Origin: Clostridia bacterium
GTDB taxonomy: Bacteria; Bacillota; Clostridia; Christensenellales; Aristaeellaceae
DNA: 64,000 nt
Assembly: GCA_017428385.1 (NCBI GenBank)
Contig: JAFRQX010000046.1
Span: 62,001 to 126,000, forward strand
Reading direction: 5' to 3'
The position numbers and the translations under genes are program-made. This document shows positions 58,587-64,000 of the stretch, piece after piece. The first letter of the stretch is position 1, and the number at the start of each line of letters is the position of its first letter. A model generated the notes under the pieces. That model worked only from the letters and a program-made list of their open reading frames with translations, made no database searches and was not told where the DNA came from.

Positions 58587-58615
58587 ATATTATCACCAAT
58601 TACCCACTATGTCAA
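58587..58615 (-). promoter_or_regulatory. Promoter of the amino acid ABC operon
   Basis: Minus strand TTGACA (58610-58615), 17 bp, TAATAT (58587-58592). Start expected near 58580, giving a ~265 nt leader. Confidence 0.8.
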
Positions 58616-58674
58616 TAGGCAATTTATGTTTTCGGATTGTTTTTCCCGAAAGAATTCCTCAACCCGTATGTGTG

Positions 58675-58703
58675 TTGACTTCCCGGATGAATGATGATAC
58701 CAT
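58675..58703 (+). promoter_or_regulatory. Promoter of the esterase/ATP-grasp unit
   Basis: TTGACT (58675-58680), 17 bp, TACCAT (58698-58703). Confidence 0.6.
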
Positions 58704-58745
58704 GCGGCTGTTTTAAGAGAACTGAAGTCGGGGAGATGATGAATC

Positions 58746-59483
58746 GTGCAAAAGGAAATGGTTACTCAGTACAGTCAGGCTCTGGAACGGGAGATGCATA
58801 TCATGATCTACGGCTGGGGCGGGGTGCCTTTTCTGTGTTTCCCGACGCAGGATTCCCTATGCCACAACTATGAAGATTTCGGGATGACAGACCAGCTGGC
58901 TGATTTTATCGACAGCGGGCGGATTCAGCTGTTTGTGGTGGACACAGTGGATTGGGAAAGCTGGTCACCTAAGGATGGGATCCCTGAATGGCGTGCAGCA
59001 CGGCAGGAACAATATCACCGATACATTATTGATGAGGCGATGCCGCTGATCCGCAGCCGTAATCCTCAGACGCCGGGAGTGACAGGCTTCAGCATGGGGG
59101 CGAATCATGCAGTGATTACCTTCCTTCGGCGGCCTGATCTTTTTCGGGGAGTCATTGCGCTTTCCGGGGTTTATGATACGGATTACTTTTTCAACGGATG
59201 GATGAATGATGTGCTTTACCAGAATGCGCCGGAACGGTTCCTTCCGAATATGGCCGCGGATCATCCGTATATCCGGCTCTATAATGAAAGAAAGATGATC
59301 CTGTGCGTTGGGCAGGGAGCCTGGGAAGAGGACGGTGTGCGTTCCCTGAGAAACCTGGAGCACATATTCCGGGAGAAGGGTATCCATGCATGGTGTGATT
59401 TCTGGGGCTATGATGTCAACCATGACTGGCCCTGGTGGTTCAAGCAGATGCGATACTTCCTGCCGCAGCTTCTGAAAGAATGA
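58746..59483 (+). CDS. Esterase of the alpha/beta-hydrolase fold (YbbA/putative esterase family)
   Basis: 245 aa. Nucleophile elbow GFSMGANHA (Ser ~117), His near WGYDVNHDWPWW, and a core PFLCFPTQDS ... GVIALSGVYDTDYF. These esterases begin with a short Q-x-E-x-x-x-x-S-x-x-L-x-R-x-M motif, here QKEMVTQYSQALEREM, which supports the GTG start at 58746 with GGGGAG 10 nt upstream. Cytoplasmic. The ATP-grasp gene follows 18 nt later. Confidence 0.85.
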   Translation: MQKEMVTQYSQALEREMHIMIYGWGGVPFLCFPTQDSLCHNYEDFGMTDQLADFIDSGRIQLFVVDTVDWESWSPKDGIPEWRAARQEQYHRYIIDEAMPLIRSRNPQTPGVTGFSMGANHAVITFLRRPDLFRGVIALSGVYDTDYFFNGWMNDVLYQNAPERFLPNMAADHPYIRLYNERKMILCVGQGAWEEDGVRSLRNLEHIFREKGIHAWCDFWGYDVNHDWPWWFKQMRYFLPQLLKE

Positions 59484-59501
59484 TGAGAGAAGGGAAAAAA
59501 T

Positions 59502-60686
59502 ATGAATTTCGTGTTTATTTCTCCGCATTTTCCCCATACCTACTGGCAGTTTTGCGATCGGCTCCGCCGGAATGGAATCAATGTACTGGGCATAGGGGAT
59601 GCACCCTACGAAACCCTGGAATCATCACTGAAGGCCGCCCTGACAGAATACTACCGGGTAAACAGCCTGGAAGATTATGATCAGGTTTACCGGGCAACAG
59701 CGTTCTTTGCCTTCAAGTATGGAAAAATTGACTGGATTGAATCCATGAACGAATACTGGCTGGAGCAGGATGCCCGGCTGCGGACTGATTTCAATGTAAC
59801 CACCGGAATCCGGGAGGACCGGATCAGTTTCATCAAGGAAAAGAGCCTGATGAAGAAACTGTACCTGGAAGCCGGGATTCCCACAGCCCGGCAGCACGTG
59901 GTGACAGACCAGGAAGCCGGCAAGGCTTTTATCGCGGAAGTTGGCTATCCGGTCATTGTCAAGCCGGACGTGGGCGTGGGTGCGACTCACACCTGGAAGC
60001 TGGAGAACGACACGGATCTGGAAGCGTTTTATAATAACTTGCCTGCCGCACCTTATGTGATGGAGGAGTTCATTCAGGGAGAAATCTGTTCCTATGATGC
60101 GATCCTGGATTCCCGGTGCGAGCCGCTTTTTGAGAGTATGACCGTATGGCCGCCGGTGATGGATATCGTGAATAAAGACCTGGACCTGATGTATTACACC
60201 TGCCCGGAAGTACCGGAGAAACTGCGGAAACTGGGAAGAAAAACAGTGAAGGCCTTTGGAGTGGATCGGCGGTTTGTGCATCTGGAATTCTTCCGGCTGA
60301 CAAAAGCCCGTAAGGGATTGGGCAGGATCGGAGACTTCGCAGCACTGGAGGTTAATATGCGGCCGGCCGGCGGATACACACCGGACATGATGGACTTTGC
60401 CCATTCCACGGACGTATATCAGATCTATGCGGATATGGTGGCCTATGATGAGCGGAGGATTCCGGAATCCGGAGAGCATTTTTACTGTGTATATGCCAGC
60501 CGCAAGGACGGACACACTTATGCCCATACACATGAAGAGATCATGGAAAAATACAGCAGCCGGATGATGATGCAGGAAGAAATGCCCCCGATGAACTGGC
60601 CCCAGATGGGACGGTATATGTATACTGCCCGGCTGGAAACCTTTGAGGAAGCGCAGGAGTTTATCCGGTTTGTGCAGGGAGCCTGA
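59502..60686 (+). CDS. ATP-grasp family carboxylate-amine ligase
   Basis: 394 aa. An N-terminal Rossmann-like part (MNFVFISPHFPHTYWQFCDRLR), then ATP-grasp elements: IREDRISFIKEKSLMKKLYLEAGIP, VGYPVIVKPDVGVGATHTWKL (P-loop-like), YVMEEFIQGEICSYDAI, and the metal site ALEVNMRPAGGYTPD. It resembles the PurK/BL00235/carnosine-synthase-like group, joining an acid to an amine at the cost of ATP. Substrate unknown. Likely an operon with the esterase. A terminator follows. Confidence 0.85.
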   Translation: MNFVFISPHFPHTYWQFCDRLRRNGINVLGIGDAPYETLESSLKAALTEYYRVNSLEDYDQVYRATAFFAFKYGKIDWIESMNEYWLEQDARLRTDFNVTTGIREDRISFIKEKSLMKKLYLEAGIPTARQHVVTDQEAGKAFIAEVGYPVIVKPDVGVGATHTWKLENDTDLEAFYNNLPAAPYVMEEFIQGEICSYDAILDSRCEPLFESMTVWPPVMDIVNKDLDLMYYTCPEVPEKLRKLGRKTVKAFGVDRRFVHLEFFRLTKARKGLGRIGDFAALEVNMRPAGGYTPDMMDFAHSTDVYQIYADMVAYDERRIPESGEHFYCVYASRKDGHTYAHTHEEIMEKYSSRMMMQEEMPPMNWPQMGRYMYTARLETFEEAQEFIRFVQGA

Positions 60687-60702
60687 ACAACAGACAACAG
60701 AG

Positions 60703-60743
60703 GAACCGGCATGGCCCGCAAAACGGTCATGCCGGTTTTCTTT
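60703..60743 (+). terminator. Terminator after the ATP-grasp gene
   Basis: AACCGGCATG / CATGCCGGTT (60704-60713 with 60728-60737), then TTCTTTAT. The inner part can pair further. Confidence 0.8.
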
Positions 60744-60768
60744 ATAAATCCGGACAAAGAGTTATAAC

Positions 60769-60795
60769 AAAGTTATAGATTCAAACTATAGCTTT
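60769..60795. repeat. AT-rich dyad upstream of the sulfhydrylase leader
   Basis: AAAGTTATAG / CTATAGCTTT (60769-60778 with 60786-60795, one G-U), preceded by GAGTTATAACA. It lies before a possible promoter TTGGAC-18-TAGATT (60812-60841) and may be a regulator site. Inference only. Confidence 0.4.
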
Positions 60796-60865
60796 GTATC
60801 AATCACAGGTATTGGACAAAAACCTATTCATACAGTAGATTAATGCCAACGCAAACGAAAGGGGG

Positions 60866-60927
60866 TTCCGGCCATGCGATGTCGATGTAATCTGAATGCC
60901 GTGCTGCTGAGCCGGAATCGAATGTGA
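60866..60927 (+). CDS. MRCRC leader peptide before the sulfhydrylase gene
   Basis: The reading frame 60874-60927 encodes MRCRCNLNAVLLSRNRM, with Cys codons (TGT) at positions 3 and 5, and AAAGGGGG 9-14 nt upstream. TTCCGGC (60866-60872) pairs exactly with GCCGGAA (60911-60917), enclosing its start. Two early Cys codons directly before a cysteine/methionine biosynthetic gene recall classic amino acid leader peptides. No terminator hairpin as clear as the ABC leader was found between 60928 and 61023. Confidence 0.6.
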
Positions 60928-61023
60928 TAATCAATTCAGAATTCAGAATGATTGGTTGCAAAGAGGTATATGTTTCCAGAACAGGGTTCATGATCATAAA
61001 AGAAATTAAAGGAGAAAAAAACA

Positions 61024-62328
61024 ATGTCTGATATTAAGAATTCCGCCAACTGGTCTTTCGAAACAAAGCAGCTTCACATCGGTCAGGAACAGGCTGATCC
61101 GGCAACCGACGCCCGTGCGGTTCCGATCTATGCCACTGCCGCCTATGTTTTCCATAATGCCCAGCACGCGGCCGATCGCTTCGGCCTGCGGGACGCCGGC
61201 AATATCTACGGCCGGCTGACAAACCCCACCCAGAGTGTGTTTGAGGAGCGCATCGCCGCCCTGGAGAACGGCTCCGCCGCCCTGGCGGTTGCTTCCGGCG
61301 CCGCGGCCATTACCTATACCCTCCAGGCACTGGCCAAGGCCGGGGAGCACATTGTGGCCTCCAAGACCATCTATGGCGGAACCTTCAACCTGCTGGAGCA
61401 CACCCTGCCCCTGACTTCCGGCATTACCACCACGTTTGTGGATCCGGATGAGGAAGGCGCCTTTGAAGCGGCGATTCAGCCGAACACCAAGGCGCTCTAC
61501 GTGGAGACCCTGGGCAACCCCAACAGCAATATCGCCGATATTGAAAAGCTTGCGAAGATTGCCCATGCCCATGGACTTCCGCTGGTGGTGGACTCCACCT
61601 TCGCAACACCCTACCTGGTCCGTCCGCTGGACTGGGGCGCGGATATCGTGGTGCACAGCGCGACGAAGTTCATCGGCGGTCACGGAACAGCCATCGGCGG
61701 TGTGATCGTTGAAGGCGGCAAGTTCAACTGGAAGGAAAGCGGCAAGTATCCGTGGATCAGCGACGCCAATCCGAGCTATCACGGCGTCAGCTTCTATGAC
61801 GTGGTCGGCCCCGCTGCCTTCGTGACCTACATCCGTGCCATCCTGCTCCGGGATACCGGCTCCACGCTGTCTCCCTTCCATGCCTTCCTGTTCCTGCAGG
61901 GCCTGGAGACCCTGTCCCTGCGCGTGGAACGTCATGTGGAGAATACCCTGAAGATTGTTGATTACCTCAGCAAGCATCCGCAGGTGGAAGCGGTTCATCA
62001 TCCGTCCCTGGAAAGCGAACCCAGCCACGCACTGTATAAGAAGTACTTCCCGAACGGCGGCGGCAGCATTTTCACCTTCGAACTGAAGGGCGACAGCGAA
62101 ACCGCGAAGAAGTTTATCGACAATCTGGCGATCTTCTCCCTGCTGGCCAATGTGGCTGATGTGAAGAGCCTGGTTATCCATCCTTTCACCACCACCCACA
62201 GCCAGCTGACAGAAGAGGAACTGCTGGATCAGGGCATCAAGCCGAATACGATCCGTCTGTCCATCGGTACAGAGAATGTGAAGGATCTGATTGCAGCCCT
62301 GGATGCCGCGTTTGAAGCAGTCAAATAA
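61024..62328 (+). CDS. metY: O-acetylhomoserine/O-acetylserine sulfhydrylase
   Basis: 434 aa PLP enzyme of the Cys/Met family. PLP lysine in VVHSATKFIGGHGTAIGG (~205-222), RLTNPTQSVFEERIAALENGSAALAVASGAAA at the front, and YFPNGGGSIFTFELKG near the end. Length ~430 and ETKQLHIGQEQADPATDARAVPIY favour MetY/CysD-type O-acetyl(homo)serine sulfhydrylase over cystathionine lyases. Makes homocysteine or cysteine from sulfide. AAAGGAG RBS. Preceded by the MRCRC leader and followed by a symporter gene. Confidence 0.93.
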   Translation: MSDIKNSANWSFETKQLHIGQEQADPATDARAVPIYATAAYVFHNAQHAADRFGLRDAGNIYGRLTNPTQSVFEERIAALENGSAALAVASGAAAITYTLQALAKAGEHIVASKTIYGGTFNLLEHTLPLTSGITTTFVDPDEEGAFEAAIQPNTKALYVETLGNPNSNIADIEKLAKIAHAHGLPLVVDSTFATPYLVRPLDWGADIVVHSATKFIGGHGTAIGGVIVEGGKFNWKESGKYPWISDANPSYHGVSFYDVVGPAAFVTYIRAILLRDTGSTLSPFHAFLFLQGLETLSLRVERHVENTLKIVDYLSKHPQVEAVHHPSLESEPSHALYKKYFPNGGGSIFTFELKGDSETAKKFIDNLAIFSLLANVADVKSLVIHPFTTTHSQLTEEELLDQGIKPNTIRLSIGTENVKDLIAALDAAFEAVK

Positions 62329-62346
62329 CCAAATGAATAATGACTG

Positions 62347-62373
62347 AGGGGTGCGGAAAATACCCGCATCCCT
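62347..62373 (+). repeat. Intercistronic hairpin between metY and the symporter
   Basis: AGGGGTGCGG / CCCGCATCCCT-type stem (62347-62356 with 62364-62373, one G-U), no U-tract. It may reduce readthrough or stabilise the upstream mRNA. Confidence 0.45.
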
Positions 62374-62403
62374 TCGTCGTTTATGTGTAAGGAGACAGAG
62401 CAT

Positions 62404-63633
62404 ATGGCGAAAACGTTCCAGACTAACAAAAAAGCAATCCGGCTCAGCCTTGCCATCCTCGCCGGACTGATTCTAGGCGCACTCTTTGGACTGGTGATGC
62501 CGGATTGGGCAGAACCGGTAACAAGTTTCATCAGCACAGTTTACCTTCATGGACTGACTATGATGATTTATCCGCTGGTTTTCTGCTCCCTCATCGTGGG
62601 TATCAAGGGAATCGGCAGCGTATCAGCAACCGGCAAAGTGGGCGGACAGGCGTTACTGTATTTTATCGGTACTACGCTGTTTGCCAGCCTTCTGGGTCTT
62701 TTTCTGCCTAAGGCGCTGAATATCGGCGCAGGAGTGGCGGTGGAAATGGCGGAGGCGGAGGTACAGGCCGCGGAGTTTACCAGCGTACTGGACACCCTTA
62801 AAAACCTGATTCCGGCCAATCCCATTGCATCCTTTGCCAACGGGAATATGCTGCAGGTGCTGGCTTTTGCGATCATCATCGGCATTACCTGCCTGGTACT
62901 TGGCCCGAAAGCAGAGCCTTTTGTAAAACTGTGTGAAGCTGTGGACCAGATTTCCGTGAAGATTGTTTCTGCTGTGATGTATACGACGCCCCTGGGTGTG
63001 TTCTGCTCACTGGCGGGTACTGTTCATGTGAACGGACTGCAGACAATTCTGTCGCTGGCCGCAGTGCTTGGCGCACTGTATCTTGTGATGCTTCTGTATA
63101 TTGTGATTGTGTACGGCCTGGTTCTGGTGAAGGGAATCGGAAAATTCAGTCTTCGCCGTTTCTTCGTTACGGTGCTTCCGGCAGCGCTGAATGCTTTCGG
63201 GACAGCGTCTTCTTCCGCAACGCTGCCGATCAGCAAACGCTGCGCAGATGAAATGGACGTGCCGAATGAAATCTCTTCCTTGGCGCTGCCTCTGGGCGCA
63301 ACAATCAATATGGACGCTGTGTCCATTGTGATGTCTTTCATGATCGTGTTTTTTGCCAACGCAACCGGAACAGATCTTCCATACGGACTGCTTGCAGTGG
63401 TGTTGCTGAGCAATACGCTGCTGAGCATCGGTGCGCCGGGCGTGCCGAACAGTGCCATCGCTTCATTTGCGGCGCTTGCTGCAATTGCAGGGCTGCCGGC
63501 CGGTATCATGGGGATGTATGTGAGCGTCAATATTCTTGTGGACGCCGGCGCAACCTGCTGCAATGTGCTGGGTGACATCGCCAGCGCGGTTGCAATGAAA
63601 CGAACCTGCAGACTGCCGGGCTCGGAAAACTGA
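62404..63633 (+). CDS. Dicarboxylate/amino acid:cation symporter (DAACS family)
   Basis: 409 aa, eight membrane helices plus two hairpin loops. Family motifs: GTASSSATLPISKRC (hairpin 1), GATINMDAVSIVMSFMIVFFANATG (TM7), GAPGVPNSAIASFAAL (hairpin 2). Members carry glutamate, serine/threonine or, as TcyP, cystine with sodium or protons. Position 75 nt behind metY makes a cystine or sulfur amino acid role plausible, but the substrate is not shown. AAGGAGACAGAGC fixes the ATG at 62404; an upstream in-frame ATG is in the ribosome region. Confidence 0.9.
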   Translation: MAKTFQTNKKAIRLSLAILAGLILGALFGLVMPDWAEPVTSFISTVYLHGLTMMIYPLVFCSLIVGIKGIGSVSATGKVGGQALLYFIGTTLFASLLGLFLPKALNIGAGVAVEMAEAEVQAAEFTSVLDTLKNLIPANPIASFANGNMLQVLAFAIIIGITCLVLGPKAEPFVKLCEAVDQISVKIVSAVMYTTPLGVFCSLAGTVHVNGLQTILSLAAVLGALYLVMLLYIVIVYGLVLVKGIGKFSLRRFFVTVLPAALNAFGTASSSATLPISKRCADEMDVPNEISSLALPLGATINMDAVSIVMSFMIVFFANATGTDLPYGLLAVVLLSNTLLSIGAPGVPNSAIASFAALAAIAGLPAGIMGMYVSVNILVDAGATCCNVLGDIASAVAMKRTCRLPGSEN

Positions 63634-63684
63634 TTTCCTGCTGCTGTAAGCTGTGACTGCTGCAGAAACAGACGGAGGGGAACA

Positions 63685-63903
63685 ATGAAGTCATTGCTTA
63701 TTAAGGATACAACCCGTGAAGAACGTATCCGGATTGTCCATGAAGCATTATGGGGTGCCTGCGGCATTGACTGTGAATTCTGTTCCGGATGCGATAACCG
63801 CGGCGGAGGCAGGATCGAGAGCATTTATCAGCCCTACATAGACGGGATCAAAGAAATTCGGGAGATCAACGCGGAATACAGCGCTCCTTTTGTCAGAGGA
63901 TAG
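63685..63903 (+). CDS. Small conserved-type protein with four Cys
   Basis: 72 aa. MKSLLIKDTTREERIRIVHEA, then GACGIDCEFCSGCDNRGGGR and IYQPYIDGIKEIREINAEY. I recall similar short proteins starting K-S-L-L-I-K-D-T-T in gut Clostridia, with a Cys pair and the YxxYIDGxxEIREIN core; function unknown. The Cys set (C-x4-C-x2-C-x2-C) suggests metal binding. RBS ACGGAGGGGAACA is strong. It lies 51 nt after the symporter. Confidence 0.75.
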   Translation: MKSLLIKDTTREERIRIVHEALWGACGIDCEFCSGCDNRGGGRIESIYQPYIDGIKEIREINAEYSAPFVRG

Positions 63904-63904
63904 A

Positions 63905-64000
63905 TCAGGGCTTGACCTGTCCTTTCCTGTAGCGGCCGAAGAAGATGCCGTCATCCACATACTTATCCGCTTCTGAAACCCACATGGGGAATTTGCCGGT
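63905..64000 (-). CDS. C-terminus of an unidentified minus-strand gene
   Basis: Only the end is in the window. Minus strand reads TGKFPMWVSEADKYVDDG then IFFGRYRKGQVKP and TGA (63905-63907). The rest lies beyond the right edge. No family can be assigned from 31 residues. It converges on the small Cys protein gene with a 1 nt gap and no visible terminator. Confidence 0.45.
   Translation of the reverse strand, partial: TGKFPMWVSEADKYVDDGIFFGRYRKGQVKP

Noticed and set aside
60744..61023. SAM-I riboswitch or T-box before metY
   Set aside because: No AGGGTGGnACCGCG, no S-box core and no closing terminator were seen.

Overview
The window looks like a chromosome segment of an anaerobic, gut- or rumen-type Clostridia (Bacillota). 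This is inferred from a T-box controlled trp operon, strong AGGAGG ribosome binding sites, TTGACA/TATAAT promoters, intrinsic terminators with U-tracts, many secreted 'Ala-Glu' signal-peptide proteins, a family 9 glucanase, and codon use rich in CGG/CTG/GAA. Base composition is even except for an AT-rich patch around 34.2-35.7 kb. No tRNA, rRNA, CRISPR array, transposase or phage gene was seen.

Layout. 1-8 kb: the start of a minus-strand secreted metallophosphatase, then a promoter, a tryptophan T-box leader and the full trpEGDCFBA operon, closed by a tandem ACT-domain gene and two hairpin terminators. 8-17.9 kb: small accessory genes (acetyltransferase, AraC and MerR regulators, transglutaminase-like protein, MefA-like efflux pump behind a leader-peptide/hairpin region, peptidase E-like protein, PAS-GGDEF protein behind a structured leader, PreA-type dehydrogenase). 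18-25.4 kb: secreted Ig-like, SH3 and unknown proteins, a STAS/anti-sigma-like pair, and an ABCG-like transporter with a membrane domain fused to its ATPase. 25.6-31 kb: an Amt-PII fusion (minus), a GH9 glucanase, an XRE/membrane-protein operon, a sirtuin. 31.7-41.6 kb: secreted PepSY-like protein, PfkB kinase, PspC protein, an AT-rich island with a frameshifted HtrA-like protease, then ArsC/Spx-like, DUF503, SDR, LD-carboxypeptidase-like, GrpB-like, MerR, HAD and HD genes. 41.7-52.9 kb: a membrane-anchored MerR with a yxlEFG-like ABC exporter, followed by many GNAT acetyltransferases, a kinase with an amber second codon, a CPBP protease, a PepF remnant, a methyltransferase, a DMT exporter, a flavin-type oxidoreductase and an MBL hydrolase. 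53-64 kb: a secreted beta-helix protein, an SGNH esterase, a polar amino acid ABC operon (probably cystine), an esterase, an ATP-grasp enzyme, an O-acetylhomoserine sulfhydrylase, a DAACS symporter and a small Cys-containing protein.

The most interesting theme is sulfur amino acid control in the last 6 kb. The amino acid ABC operon has a strong promoter, a Shine-Dalgarno-led 36-codon reading frame with five Cys codons (two in tandem), and mutually exclusive antiterminator and terminator helices. About 2.5 kb further on, the sulfhydrylase gene is preceded by a second short frame, MRCRCNLNAVLLSRNRM. Together these suggest cysteine-responsive leader-peptide control of a small cysteine/methionine supply regulon. 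A third leader-peptide arrangement precedes the MefA-like pump. Other points are three MerR genes each with a 19-bp-spacer palindromic promoter, and an array of five different perfect hairpins joined by ATGATAT linkers at 37.3 kb.
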